From: Ramlibacter agri
GTDB taxonomy: Bacteria > Pseudomonadota > Gammaproteobacteria > Burkholderiales > Burkholderiaceae_C
DNA length: 64,000 bases
Assembly: GCF_012927085.1 (NCBI RefSeq)
Contig: NZ_JABBFX010000001.1
Location: 806,001 to 870,000 of the forward strand
Direction of reading: 5' to 3'
Shown here one piece after another: positions 26,222 to 35,804 of this stretch; position 1 is the first letter of the stretch, and every line of letters begins with the position of its first letter. A program made the translations under genes and the position numbers. The notes beneath the pieces were generated by a model. That model was not told the origin of the DNA. It saw nothing but the letters and a program-made list of their open reading frames with translations, and searched no databases.

Positions 26222-26929
26222 ATGAATGATCTTGCCAAGCACCCCGTCTCCCGCAAGTGGCCGGCGCAACACCCGGACCGCATCCAGCTCTATTCGCTGC
26301 CCACGCCCAACGGCGTGAAGGTGTCTATTGCGCTGGAGGAGACGGGCTTGCCCTACGAGCCGCACCTGGTGCGCTTCGATGCCAACGACCAGATGTCGCC
26401 GGAATTCCTGGCGCTCAATCCGAACAACAAGATCCCGGCGATCATCGATCCGCAGGGCCCGGGCGGAAAGCCGCTGGCGCTGTTCGAGTCGGGCGCCATC
26501 CTCGTTTACCTCGCGGCCAAGAGCGGGCAGCTGATGCCGAAGGACGATGCCGGCCGCTACGAGTGCCTGCAGTGGGTGATGTTCCAGATGGGCGGCATCG
26601 GCCCCATGTTCGGCCAGCTCGGTTTCTTCCACAAGTTCGCCGGCAAGGACTACGAGGACAAGCGGCCGCGCGACCGCTACGTCGCCGAGTCGAAGCGCCT
26701 GCTGGCGGTGCTCGAACTGCATCTCGCGGGCAAGGCCTGGATGATGGGCGACGACTACTCGATCGCCGACATCGCCATCTTTCCCTGGGTGCGCAACCTG
26801 GTGGGCTTCTACGGCGCGGCCGATCTCGTGGGCTGGCAGGACTTCCCCCAGACGAAGCGCGTGCTCGAGGCCTTCCTCGCACGGCCGGCGGTGGAGCGCG
26901 GGCTGAACATTCCGAAGCGCCCTAGCTGA
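26222..26929 (+). CDS. Glutathione S-transferase-family protein (YghU/Ure2p-like)
   Basis: 235 residues from ATG 26222 (MNDLAKHPVSRKW), with AAAGGAAG upstream. The thioredoxin-fold N-domain begins with RIQLYSLPTPNGVKVSIALEE and has NPNNKIPAIIDP and ALFESGAILVYLA. The C-domain has the all-helical GST pattern with WMMGDDYSIADIAIFPWVRN. The TPNG segment and the DANDQMSPEFLALNPNNKIP block resemble E. coli YghU/YfcG disulfide-bond oxidoreductases. It is cytoplasmic. It may act on glutathione disulfides or peroxides. Confidence 0.9.
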   Translation: MNDLAKHPVSRKWPAQHPDRIQLYSLPTPNGVKVSIALEETGLPYEPHLVRFDANDQMSPEFLALNPNNKIPAIIDPQGPGGKPLALFESGAILVYLAAKSGQLMPKDDAGRYECLQWVMFQMGGIGPMFGQLGFFHKFAGKDYEDKRPRDRYVAESKRLLAVLELHLAGKAWMMGDDYSIADIAIFPWVRNLVGFYGAADLVGWQDFPQTKRVLEAFLARPAVERGLNIPKRPS

Positions 26930-27007
26930 AGAACACCAAGGTCCCATACCGGCGGCACGCTGTCGCCGGTACCTTGTCGGCCCGTCGACCCGCACTGGAG
27001 ATCAGGC

Positions 27008-29338
27008 ATGGCCACGAAGCCGTTCAAGGGAGTCATCAAGCTCGACATCCGGGATTCCAAGCCCGATTGGGAGCCGTTCACGCTGGCGCGCGCGCCCCAG
27101 GGCGCGCCCAATGTGCTCATCGTCCTCTACGACGACACCGGCCTGGCCGCGTGGTCGCCCATGGGCGGCGGCATCCAGATGCCCACGCTGCAGAAGCTGG
27201 CCGACCGCGGGCTCATGTATTCGCAGTGGCACACGACCGCGCTGTGCTCGCCGACGCGTTCCACTTTCCTCACCGGACGTAACCACCACCTGAACGGCTG
27301 CTCGTGCATCACCGAAGCCTCGCAGGGCTTCCCGGGCTGGAGCGGACGCCTGCCCGCCGAGTGCATGACCATCGGCCAGGTGCTGCAGGACAACGGCTGG
27401 AGCACTTACTGGCTGGGCAAGGACCACAACGTGCCCGAGCAGGACATCGCCGCCGGCGCCAGCCGCTCGGAATGGCCGGTGCAGAAGGGGTTCGACCGCT
27501 ACTACGGCTTCCTCGGCGGCGAGACCAACCAGTGGTATCCCGACCTGGTGGAGGACAACAAGTTCATCGACCAGCCCTATTCGCCGGAGGAGGGCTACCA
27601 CCTGTCGAAGGACCTGGTGGACCACGCGCTGCAGATGATCCGCGACCAGAAGGCCAGCAACCCTTCCAAGCCCTGGTTCATGTGGCTGTGCCCCGGCGCC
27701 AACCATGCGCCGCACCACGCGCCCAAGGAGTACGTGGACAAGTACAAGGGCAAGTTCGACGCCGGCTACGAGGCGTATCGCGAGTGGGCGCTGCCGCGCA
27801 TGATCGAGAAGGGCCTGCTACCCCAGGGCACCAAGCTCACGCCCATCAACCCGCTGCCGGAGGACGTGGCCAACGCGGGCGACATGGTGCGGCCCTGGAA
27901 CACACTCAGCGCCGACGAGAAGAAGCTGTTCTCCCGCATGGCCGAGGTCTATGCCGGCTTCTCCGAGTACACCGACGTGCAGATCGGCCGCCTCATCGAC
28001 TACCTGGAACAGAGCGGACAGCTGGATAACACCATCGTCTTCTACTGCTCCGACAACGGCGCCTCGGGCGAGGGCAGCCCCAACGGCTCGGTGAACGAGA
28101 ACAAGTTCTTCAACAACTACCCGGACGAACTGTCGGAGAACCTGAAGTACATGGACGCGCTGGGCAGCGTCGAAACCTACAACCACTACCCGACCGGTTG
28201 GGCGGTGGCCTTCTCGACGCCCTTCCAGATGTTCAAGCGCTACTCCGAATACGCCGGCGGCACCTGCTGCCCGATGGTGATCTCCTGGCCCAAGGGCATC
28301 AAGGCCAAGGGCGAGGTGCGCAACCAGTACCACCACAGCACGGACGTGGTGCCGACCATCCTGGACGTCTGCGGCCTGCAGATGCCCAAGACCTACCGCG
28401 GCGTCGACCAGTACCCGCTGTCCGGCGTCTCGATGCGCTACACCTTCGAGGCCAAGCCCGACGCGCCGACTCAGAAGAAGCGCCAGTACTACTCGATGCT
28501 GGGCACCCGCGGCATGTGGGAGGACGGCTGGAAAGCCGTGGCGCTGCACGCGCCGCTCACCAGCAAGGGCCACTTTGACAAGGATGTATGGGAGCTGTAC
28601 CACGTCGACGCGGACCGCTCCGAGTCGACCAACGTGGCGCAGCAGAACCCCGAGAAGCTGAAGCAGCTGGTGGCGGCCTGGTTCGAGGAAGCCGAGACCA
28701 ACAAGGTGCTGCCGCTGGACGACCGCTCGGCGGCCGAACTGCTGGGCGTGGAGCGGCCCAGCGAAGAGGCTCCGCGCGAGCGCTACATCTACTATCCGGG
28801 CACTTCGCCGGTGCCGGAAGGCGTGGCGGTCAACGTGCGCGGCCGCTCGTACAAGATCCTGGCGGACATCGTGATCGAGAGCCCCGACTGCGCCGGCGTG
28901 GTCTTCGCGCACGGCTCGCGCTTCGGCGGCCACGCGCTGTTCCTGAAGGACCGGAAGCTGCACTACGTCTACAACTTCCTGGGCATCAAGCCGGAGCAGA
29001 AGTTCGTCTCCGGCGAGCTGAAGCCCGGCAAGTACACCGTGGGCATGGAGTTCATCCGCGACCACGCGGGCGAGCACGGCGAATCCGTCGGCAAGGGCAC
29101 GCTTTACGTCAACGAGCACATCGAGGCGCAGGGCGACATGAAGACCCAGGCCGGCAAGTTCACGCTGGCCGGCGACGGGCTGTGCATCGGGCGTGACAGC
29201 GGCGACGCGGTCAGCGAGGACTACGCGTCGCCCGGCGAGTTCAAGGGCGGCTCGATCGTGATGGTGGCGGTGACCGTGGAGAAGGCGCAGTACCTCGATC
29301 TCGAGCGGCTGGCGGCTGCGGCGTTCGCGGTGGATTGA
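27008..29338 (+). CDS. Arylsulfatase-family hydrolase
   Basis: 776 residues, cytoplasmic by sequence because no signal peptide is seen. The metal site starts NVLIVLYDDTGLA (D42, D43). The sulfatase signature C80-x-P-x-R84 in TALCSPTRSTFLTGRNHH marks the cysteine that must be converted to formylglycine. FMWLCPGANHAPHHAP and FYCSDNGASGEGSPNG complete the active site. The last ~180 residues form an extra beta-rich domain (GVVFAHGSRFGGHALFLKD, YNFLGIKPEQKFVSG) found in one subgroup of long bacterial arylsulfatases. No formylglycine-generating enzyme gene is adjacent, so maturation depends on one elsewhere. Confidence 0.92.
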   Translation: MATKPFKGVIKLDIRDSKPDWEPFTLARAPQGAPNVLIVLYDDTGLAAWSPMGGGIQMPTLQKLADRGLMYSQWHTTALCSPTRSTFLTGRNHHLNGCSCITEASQGFPGWSGRLPAECMTIGQVLQDNGWSTYWLGKDHNVPEQDIAAGASRSEWPVQKGFDRYYGFLGGETNQWYPDLVEDNKFIDQPYSPEEGYHLSKDLVDHALQMIRDQKASNPSKPWFMWLCPGANHAPHHAPKEYVDKYKGKFDAGYEAYREWALPRMIEKGLLPQGTKLTPINPLPEDVANAGDMVRPWNTLSADEKKLFSRMAEVYAGFSEYTDVQIGRLIDYLEQSGQLDNTIVFYCSDNGASGEGSPNGSVNENKFFNNYPDELSENLKYMDALGSVETYNHYPTGWAVAFSTPFQMFKRYSEYAGGTCCPMVISWPKGIKAKGEVRNQYHHSTDVVPTILDVCGLQMPKTYRGVDQYPLSGVSMRYTFEAKPDAPTQKKRQYYSMLGTRGMWEDGWKAVALHAPLTSKGHFDKDVWELYHVDADRSESTNVAQQNPEKLKQLVAAWFEEAETNKVLPLDDRSAAELLGVERPSEEAPRERYIYYPGTSPVPEGVAVNVRGRSYKILADIVIESPDCAGVVFAHGSRFGGHALFLKDRKLHYVYNFLGIKPEQKFVSGELKPGKYTVGMEFIRDHAGEHGESVGKGTLYVNEHIEAQGDMKTQAGKFTLAGDGLCIGRDSGDAVSEDYASPGEFKGGSIVMVAVTVEKAQYLDLERLAAAAFAVD

Positions 29339-29362
29339 CAGCGTGCTGCGAGCAAGCAGGGT

Positions 29363-30571
29363 ATGAGCTCGGTGTCGTTCGCATCCGCCACGCCCGCTGA
29401 CGCAGTGGAAACGGCGCACGACCCGCTGTTCCTGGGCGGGCCGGCGCAGCCGCTGCAGGCCTGGCTGCGGCTGGCGGCCGCCGGGAGGGTCCTGCTGACC
29501 CGGCGCATCCTGCTGTTCCTGCTTCTCACCTGGGTGCCGCTGCTGCCGCTGGCGGCGGCCGAAGGGCGCTTGTGGACGGCCGCCGGCGGGCCCGCGCTCC
29601 TCACGGACTACGGCGCCTGGGCGCGCTTCGTTTTCGCCGGGCCGATGCTGCTGGCGGCCGAAGCGGTGGCCGGAGAGGTCCTCAGCCGGATCGCACGGCG
29701 CTTCGCCGCGCTGTGGCCGGCCGGCGATCCCGGCCGCGTGCGCTTCCAGCACGTGGCCGAAGCGGTGCGCCGCCAGCGCGATGCAGTCACTCCTGCCATC
29801 GTCATGACGGTGCTGGCCAGCCTGCTCGCCTGGGCCGTCGCGGGGATGTCCGTCAGCCAGCTGCCGCCTTGGCACCGCAGTGCCGCCGATCCCGCGCTGC
29901 TGTCGCCGGCGGGCTGGTGGGCGGCGGTGGTGAGCCTGCCGCTGCTGCTGCTGCTGGTCATGTCCTGGCTGTGGCGGCTGTTCCTGTGGAGCCGCTTCCT
30001 GTGGCAGGTGGCGCAGCTGGACCTGCCGCTGCTGCCGGTGCACCCGGACAAGGCCGCGGGCATCGGCTTCGCGGGGCTGTCGCTGCGCGGCTTCGGGCTC
30101 GTCGGAACGGCCATCGGAACGCTCGTTGCGGGTGCGATGGCGAATGCCGTGATGCACGACGGCGCCGCCATGGCGGACATGAAACATGGCATCGCGGCCA
30201 CGGTGATCGTGTCGGTGGCGCTGTTCACCGCCCCGCTGCTCGCCTTCACCCCCAGGCTCTGGCGGGAGTGGCAGCGTGGTGCCCGCGAATACGACGGGCT
30301 CGCGCACGAACTCGGGCAGCAGTTCGAGCAGCGCTGGTTCGCCGGGCGCCGCCCGGTGGAAGGCGTCGAATTGCTGGACCAGTCGGACTACTCAGCGGCC
30401 TGCGACCTCTACTCGGTGGTCGACCGGGTGCGCGACATGCGCTGGGTGCCGGTGAACCTGCACAACGTCGTCATCCTGGCGGCCGCGACCTTGGCGCCCT
30501 TCGTGCCGGTGGCGCTGATGGTGATGCCGGTGGACGCCGTGTTGAAGACGCTCGCCGGCCTGCTGCGCTGA
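29363..30571 (+). CDS. Multi-pass membrane protein of unknown function
   Basis: 402 residues with about six hydrophobic helices, for example ILLFLLLTWVPLLPLAAA, IVMTVLASLLAWAVAGMSV, WWAAVVSLPLLLLLVMSWLW, and a C-terminal VVILAAATLAPFVPVALMVM. Between helices are short polar loops, and a cytoplasmic stretch (AREYDGLAHELGQQFEQRW) is acidic. I do not recognise a named family. It follows the sulfatase by 24 bp in the same direction and may be co-transcribed. It converges on the oxidoreductase gene 4 bp away. Confidence 0.75.
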   Translation: MSSVSFASATPADAVETAHDPLFLGGPAQPLQAWLRLAAAGRVLLTRRILLFLLLTWVPLLPLAAAEGRLWTAAGGPALLTDYGAWARFVFAGPMLLAAEAVAGEVLSRIARRFAALWPAGDPGRVRFQHVAEAVRRQRDAVTPAIVMTVLASLLAWAVAGMSVSQLPPWHRSAADPALLSPAGWWAAVVSLPLLLLLVMSWLWRLFLWSRFLWQVAQLDLPLLPVHPDKAAGIGFAGLSLRGFGLVGTAIGTLVAGAMANAVMHDGAAMADMKHGIAATVIVSVALFTAPLLAFTPRLWREWQRGAREYDGLAHELGQQFEQRWFAGRRPVEGVELLDQSDYSAACDLYSVVDRVRDMRWVPVNLHNVVILAAATLAPFVPVALMVMPVDAVLKTLAGLLR

Positions 30572-30575
30572 GGTT

Positions 30576-33500
30576 TCAGGCGGCCGCCGTCACCCGGATT
30601 CCGCGGATCTGCCCCGCCTCCTTCGAAGCCGCCGGCCGCGGATAGGCCTGCGGGTCGAAGCGGTGCAGCAGCTCCGCCTCCCGTGCGCGCGCCAAGACCA
30701 CGTTGGCGAGCTTCACGTGGCCGTAGCCGCGCATCGACTGCGGCAGCGCGGCGATCTCGCAGGCCGCCTTCAGGCGTTCGGCTGACAGCGCCGGCAACAG
30801 TGCATCGATGCGCGCCACGAAATCCCGCACCAGCTGGCGTTCCAGGCGGCGCTCCTCGGTGCGGCCGAAGAAGTCCAGCGTGGTGCCGCGCAGGCGCCGG
30901 CCGTGCGCCAGCAGCTTCATCGCCGGCAGCATCCAGGCGCCCAGGCGCATCTTGCGCGGCTGGCCACCCGTGAGCACCGGCGGCGCCATGTAGAACTCCA
31001 GCTGCACGTCGCCTTCGAACTGCTGCTGCAGCGAACGCTGGAACTCGCCGTCGGTGTACAGCCGCGCGACCTCGTATTCGTCCTTGTAGGCCATCAGCTT
31101 CAGCAGCGATTGGGCGAAGGTGCGCGTGAGCGGCAGCGCCGCATCGGCACCGACGGCCTCCTCACGCTCGCGCACGCGCGCCACAGCTTCCGTGAAGCGG
31201 CGCGCATATGCAGCGTCCTGGTAGGCCGTGAGCTGCGCCGCCGCGCGGGCCAGCAGGCTGTCCAGCGCTTCCGCCGCGGGCGCCGCCGGCTCAGCGCGCA
31301 GCAGCGCGGCGATCGCATTCGGGTCGGCCGCAGCCAGCCGGCCCAGCGACAGGGCCAGCTTGTTGTTGTCCACGCCCACGTTATTGAGTTCCACCGCGCG
31401 CAGCAAGGCCTCCAGGCTCACGGGCACCAGCCCGCGCTGCCAGGCGAAGCCCAGCGCGACGATGTTGGAGAAGATGGTGTCGCCGAGGAAGCTCTCGGCC
31501 AGCGACTGCGCGTCCAGCGTCTCCATGCGCTCCGCGCCGGTGGCGAAGCGCAGCTTCTCCAGCAGCTGCGGCACCTTCAGGCTCGCGTCCGGGTTGTGCA
31601 GGCTCTCGGCCACCGGCACTTCGTGCGTGTTGGCGAGGATGCGCGTGCGGCCGTGGCGCACCGTCACCAGCGCGTCAGGCGAGGCGCCCACCACCAGGTC
31701 GCAGGCCAGGATCGCGTCGGCCTGCTGCGTGTCGATGCGGACCTGGTTCAGGCGCGCGGGCACGTCGGCGAGCCGCACGTACGACAGCACCGAGCCGCCC
31801 TTCTGCGCGAAGCCCATGAAGTCCAGCACACTGGCGCTCTTGCCTTCCAGGTGCGCGGCCATCGCGATCAGCGCGCCCACCGTCACGACGCCGGTGCCGC
31901 CGACGCCGGTGACCAGCAGGTCGTAAGGCGCGTTCCAGGTGTGGAGCGCCGGTTGCGGCAATGCGTCCACGCGCCGCATGAATTCACCGCTGCCCCCCGC
32001 CAGCGCGCCCGTACGCTTGCGCACCTTGCCGCCGACCACGCCGACGAAGCTGGGGCAGAAGCCCTTGGCGCAGGAATAGTCCTTGTTGCAGCTGCTCTGG
32101 TCGATCTTGCGCTTGCGGCCTTGCGGCGTTTCCAGCGGTTGCACCGCCACGCAGTTGCTCTGCACCGTGCAGTCGCCGCAGCCTTCGCAGACGCGGTCGT
32201 TGATGTAGAGGCGGCGCGCCGGTTCCACCAGTTCGCCCTTCTTGCGCCGGCGGCGCTTTTCGGCGGCGCAGGTCTGTTCGTAGATCAGCACGGTGACGCC
32301 GGCGATCTCGCGCAGGCGGCGCTGCACGGCATCCAGCTGGTCGCGGTCATGAAATTCGGTGCCGGCAGGAAAACGGTCGCGGAGCTTGTCGTACTTGGCG
32401 ATGTCGTCGGAGACCACCACGACCTGCTTCACGCCCTCGGCTTCCACCTGGCGCGCGATCCGGTCGACGCTCGTGACTCCGTCCACCGGCTGGCCGCCGG
32501 TCATGGCGACGGCATCGTTGAACAGGATCTTGTAGGTGAGCGTGGCGCGGGCCGCGACGGCCTGGCGGATGGCCAGATAGCCCGAGTGGTAGTAGGTGCC
32601 GTCGCCGAGGTTCTGGAACACGTGCGGCACCTTGGTGAACATGGCGTGTGAAACCCAGTCCACGCCTTCGCCGCCCATCTGGATCAGGCCTTCGGTGTCG
32701 CGGTTCATCCAGCTCGCCATGAAGTGGCAGCCGATGCCGGCCTGCGCGTGCGAGCCTTCCGGCACCTTGGTGGACGTGTTGTGCGGGCAGCCGGCGCAGA
32801 AATAGGGCAGGCGCTTGACGCTGTCGGAGGCGTTGGACAGCAGCTCCGGCGGCGTGAAGTCGCGCACCAGGTGGCGGCGGTCCAGGTCCGCGAAGTGGTT
32901 CGCCAGCCAGTCGGCGACGATCTCGATCAGCCGCGAGGGACGCAGCTCGCCCAGCGCCGACACCAGCGGCTGGCCCTGCGGGTCCTGCTTGCCGGCGATC
33001 GCGGGGCGCACCGCGTCGTTGTAGAACATGGAGCGCAGCTGCTCCTCGACGACCGGGCCCTTCTCCTCGATGACGAGGATTTCTTTCAACCCCTGCGCGA
33101 ACTCGCGCATGCGCGTGGGTTCGATCGGATACGTGAGGCCCAGCTTGTAGATGCGCACGCCATGCTGCGCCAGCGCCTCCTGGGTAATTTCGAGCCGGCG
33201 CAGCACCTCCATGAAGTCGTAGTGCGCCTTGCCGGCAGTGACGATGCCCACCGTCGCGCGATCGCTCTGCACGACGTGGCGGTCGATGCTGTTGATACGG
33301 GCGAAGGCGCGCACCGCATCCAGCTTGGCATGCAGCCGCTGCTCGATGGTGAGCGAGGGCAGGTCGGGCCAGCGGTAGTGCAGGCCACCGGCCGGCGCTT
33401 CGTAGCCGGTGAGCTGGCGTACGGTATCCGCGTCCTGCCAGGCCGCCGCGCGCGCGTTCACCAGGTCCAGGTCCACTGTCGCCCCGCTCTCCACCACTTC

Positions 33501-34133
33501 GGACAGCGCCGTGAAGCCGACCCAGTTGCCGGAGAAGCGCGACAGGGCCCAGCCATAGAGCCCGAACTCCAGGTATTCCGCCACGCTGGCCGGCGCCACG
33601 ATCGGCGCGTGCCAGCTCTGGAACACCTGGTCGCTCTGGTGCGGCATGGAACTGGAGACGCAGCCGTGGTCGTCACCCGCCACCATCAGCACGCCGCCGT
33701 GCGGCGAGGCGCCATAGGCGTTGCCGTGCTTCAGCGCGTCGCCGGCGCGGTCCACGCCCGGGCCCTTGCCGTACCACATGGCAAACACGCCTTCGCAGGT
33801 GCGCTCGGGGTCCGCTTCGACGCGCTGCGTGCCCAGCACCGCGGTCGCGCCCAGTTCCTCGTTGATGGCGGGCAGGAAACGGATGCCGCTTTCCTCGAAT
33901 TTCTTGCCCGCCTTCCAGGCCTGCTGGTCCACCATGCCCAGCGGCGAGCCGCGATAGCCGCTGAGGAAGCCCTGCGTCTTCAGGCCCGCCGCGGCATCGC
34001 GCTGGCGCTGCATCAGCATCAGCCGGATCAGCGCCTGGGTGCCGGTGAGGAAGACGGCGCCGGCCGGCGCCCACAGGTTGTCCTGCAGGCGGTACTCGGG
34101 GCGGACGATGGGCGAGGCGGTGGAGGCATCCAT
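30576..34133 (-). CDS. Indolepyruvate (2-oxoacid) ferredoxin oxidoreductase, fused alpha-beta-gamma form
   Basis: 1185 residues joining the domains that many organisms encode as IorA and IorB. The N-terminal pyrimidine-binding part has QTQ-region motifs GFLSGYRGSPLGMVDQQAW. The TPP-binding part contains YFCAGCPHNTSTKVPEGS and GIGCHFMASWMNRDTEGLIQMGGEG. A Cys-rich segment (CEGCGDCTVQSNC, SSCNKDYSCAKGFCPSF) should bind Fe-S clusters. The C-terminal gamma domain has TGVGGTGVVTVGALIAMAAHLEG. It decarboxylates aryl pyruvates to acyl-CoA. The divergent Lrp-type regulator at 34235 fits a role in aromatic amino acid breakdown toward phenylacetyl-CoA. Confidence 0.94.
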   Translation of the reverse strand: MDASTASPIVRPEYRLQDNLWAPAGAVFLTGTQALIRLMLMQRQRDAAAGLKTQGFLSGYRGSPLGMVDQQAWKAGKKFEESGIRFLPAINEELGATAVLGTQRVEADPERTCEGVFAMWYGKGPGVDRAGDALKHGNAYGASPHGGVLMVAGDDHGCVSSSMPHQSDQVFQSWHAPIVAPASVAEYLEFGLYGWALSRFSGNWVGFTALSEVVESGATVDLDLVNARAAAWQDADTVRQLTGYEAPAGGLHYRWPDLPSLTIEQRLHAKLDAVRAFARINSIDRHVVQSDRATVGIVTAGKAHYDFMEVLRRLEITQEALAQHGVRIYKLGLTYPIEPTRMREFAQGLKEILVIEEKGPVVEEQLRSMFYNDAVRPAIAGKQDPQGQPLVSALGELRPSRLIEIVADWLANHFADLDRRHLVRDFTPPELLSNASDSVKRLPYFCAGCPHNTSTKVPEGSHAQAGIGCHFMASWMNRDTEGLIQMGGEGVDWVSHAMFTKVPHVFQNLGDGTYYHSGYLAIRQAVAARATLTYKILFNDAVAMTGGQPVDGVTSVDRIARQVEAEGVKQVVVVSDDIAKYDKLRDRFPAGTEFHDRDQLDAVQRRLREIAGVTVLIYEQTCAAEKRRRRKKGELVEPARRLYINDRVCEGCGDCTVQSNCVAVQPLETPQGRKRKIDQSSCNKDYSCAKGFCPSFVGVVGGKVRKRTGALAGGSGEFMRRVDALPQPALHTWNAPYDLLVTGVGGTGVVTVGALIAMAAHLEGKSASVLDFMGFAQKGGSVLSYVRLADVPARLNQVRIDTQQADAILACDLVVGASPDALVTVRHGRTRILANTHEVPVAESLHNPDASLKVPQLLEKLRFATGAERMETLDAQSLAESFLGDTIFSNIVALGFAWQRGLVPVSLEALLRAVELNNVGVDNNKLALSLGRLAAADPNAIAALLRAEPAAPAAEALDSLLARAAAQLTAYQDAAYARRFTEAVARVREREEAVGADAALPLTRTFAQSLLKLMAYKDEYEVARLYTDGEFQRSLQQQFEGDVQLEFYMAPPVLTGGQPRKMRLGAWMLPAMKLLAHGRRLRGTTLDFFGRTEERRLERQLVRDFVARIDALLPALSAERLKAACEIAALPQSMRGYGHVKLANVVLARAREAELLHRFDPQAYPRPAASKEAGQIRGIRVTAAA

Positions 34134-34234
34134 GCGGGGAAGCTTATGCGTGCAGGCCGGGAATAGGCTTCTTTTCTTTCCGGCGGGAGTCCGTTGGAAG
34201 AGAATGGAATTCCTCGGAAGGCAGGAAACCAGGA

Positions 34235-34741
34235 ATGAACGAACTCGACCGCCACGACATCGCCCTGCTCACGGAGCTGCAGCGCGACTCCCGCCAGACC
34301 GTGCAGCAGCTTGCCGCCGCCGCCGGCTTGTCCAGCACGCCCTGCTGGAAGCGCGTGAAGGAGCTGGAGGCCAGCGGCATCATCCGCGGCTACACGGCGC
34401 TGGTGGACCGCGAGAAGGTCGGCCTGTCGCTGGCCGTGCTGGCGGAGGTGAACCTCACGCGCCACAACGAGGACGACGTGCGCCGCTTCGAGCAGGCCGT
34501 GGCCGACTCGCCGCAGATCGTCAGCTGCTACTCCACCACTGGCCAGGCCGACTACGTGCTCAAGGTGCTGGTGCCGGACATCAAGAGGTACGAAAGCTTC
34601 CTGCACGACACGGCTTTCAAGCTGCCCGGCGTCACGCACGTGCGCAGCAGCGTGGTGCTGAAGGAGGTGAAGGCCGAGACGCGGCTGCCGCTGGCCGCGC
34701 CCGAACGCCCGGCCCGCGGCCGGCGGGTGTCACACAGTTGA
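34235..34741 (+). CDS. Lrp/AsnC-family transcriptional regulator
   Basis: 168 residues. The N-terminal HTH (LDRHDIALLTELQRDSRQTVQQLAAAAGLSSTPCWKRVKELE) and the C-terminal RAM ligand-binding domain (VLAEVNLTRHNEDDVRRFE, SCYSTTGQADYVLKVLVPDIKRYESFL) are both intact. Members near 2-oxoacid oxidoreductases usually sense an amino acid or its keto acid. It is divergent from the fused oxidoreductase gene across a 101-bp gap and most likely controls it. The C-terminal tail is a little longer than usual and Arg-rich. Confidence 0.93.
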   Translation: MNELDRHDIALLTELQRDSRQTVQQLAAAAGLSSTPCWKRVKELEASGIIRGYTALVDREKVGLSLAVLAEVNLTRHNEDDVRRFEQAVADSPQIVSCYSTTGQADYVLKVLVPDIKRYESFLHDTAFKLPGVTHVRSSVVLKEVKAETRLPLAAPERPARGRRVSHS

Positions 34742-34769
34742 AACGAAACTGTCTTGTACTCGGCAGGGC

Positions 34770-35804
34770 ATGCCCCTGGAACGGAACATCACCCGCTACG
34801 GGGCGGACGAGACGGGGCTGATCAGCGGCTACGCATTCGCGCCCGGCCAGCCGCCCCAACCCCTCTCGTCCGAGAATCTCGTCGCGGAACTGCAGGCGCT
34901 GCGCGCCCGCCCCGCCGGCGACCCGCACTTCTTCTGGCTGCACTTCAACCTCGCGCATGCCACGGCCGAGCGCTGGCTGGAGCGGCACGCCAAGCTCTCG
35001 CCCGGCTTCTACGACGCGCTGCGCGACGAGCTGCGCTCCACGCGCATCGAACGCGACGAGGAGGCGCTGGTCGCCGTCGTCAACGACGTGCGCTTCGATT
35101 TCGCCTTCGCGCCCTCGGACCTGTCGACCTTGTGGGTCAGCCTGGACCGCCAGCTGGTGGTGACGGCGCGCCATACGCCGCTGCGCTCCATCGACAAGCT
35201 GACCCGCGCCGTCAAGAACGGCGAGATGCTGCGCTCCACGCTGGAGCTGCTGGAGCGCCTGCTGCGCGCCCAGGCCGACGTGCTGGTCGACATCGTGCGC
35301 GAGGTCACGCGCCAGGTGGACCGGGTGGAGGACGACCTGCTGGCCGGCCGGCTGGACGCCAAGCGCGCGCGCCTGGGCGCCTCGCGCCGCTTGCTGGTGC
35401 GGCTGCAGCGCCTGCTGGCGCCGGAACCTGCCGCGCTGTTGCGGCTGCTGCAGCACCCGCCCGCCTGGGTGGACGCGGGCGATGCGCAGCAGCTGCGGGA
35501 GGCGGCGGAGGAGTTCTCGGTGGCGCTGCGCGACATGGCGGCGCTGCAGGAGCGCATCAAGCTGCTGCAGGAGGAACTGGTCGCCATGGTGGACGAGCGC
35601 ACCAGCCGCAGCGTGTTCGTGCTGACGGTCGTCACCGTGCTGGCCTTGCCGATCAACATCCTCGCTGGCCTGTTCGGCATGAACGTCGGCGGCGTGCCGC
35701 TGGCGCAGCACCCGCACGGCTTCTGGGTGGTGACGGCGCTGGTCGTCACCTTCACACTGGTGGCGGGCTGGTTTGCCTTCCGCAAGCGCAAGGGCGAAGA
35801 CTAA
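34770..35804 (+). CDS. CorA-superfamily transporter, ZntB-like
   Basis: 344 residues. The cytoplasmic domain (about 1-280) leads to two helices, with the signature GMNVGGVP between them in LPINILAGLFGMNVGGVPLAQHPHGFW. ZntB proteins carry exactly GMNVGG with a following short loop, whereas Mg-specific CorA has GMNFE. The likely role is a Zn2+ (or other divalent metal) channel in the inner membrane. FFWLHFNLAHATAERWL near residues 55-75 also matches ZntB. It is 28 bp downstream of the Lrp gene and converges on the diiron protein gene. Confidence 0.9.
   Translation: MPLERNITRYGADETGLISGYAFAPGQPPQPLSSENLVAELQALRARPAGDPHFFWLHFNLAHATAERWLERHAKLSPGFYDALRDELRSTRIERDEEALVAVVNDVRFDFAFAPSDLSTLWVSLDRQLVVTARHTPLRSIDKLTRAVKNGEMLRSTLELLERLLRAQADVLVDIVREVTRQVDRVEDDLLAGRLDAKRARLGASRRLLVRLQRLLAPEPAALLRLLQHPPAWVDAGDAQQLREAAEEFSVALRDMAALQERIKLLQEELVAMVDERTSRSVFVLTVVTVLALPINILAGLFGMNVGGVPLAQHPHGFWVVTALVVTFTLVAGWFAFRKRKGED

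Noticed and set aside
27818..30307. 829-residue open frame on the minus strand opposite the sulfatase and the membrane protein gene
   Set aside because: It is His/Arg/Ala/Gly-rich shadow translation of high-GC DNA. The plus-strand genes are clear, conserved proteins with correct motifs.
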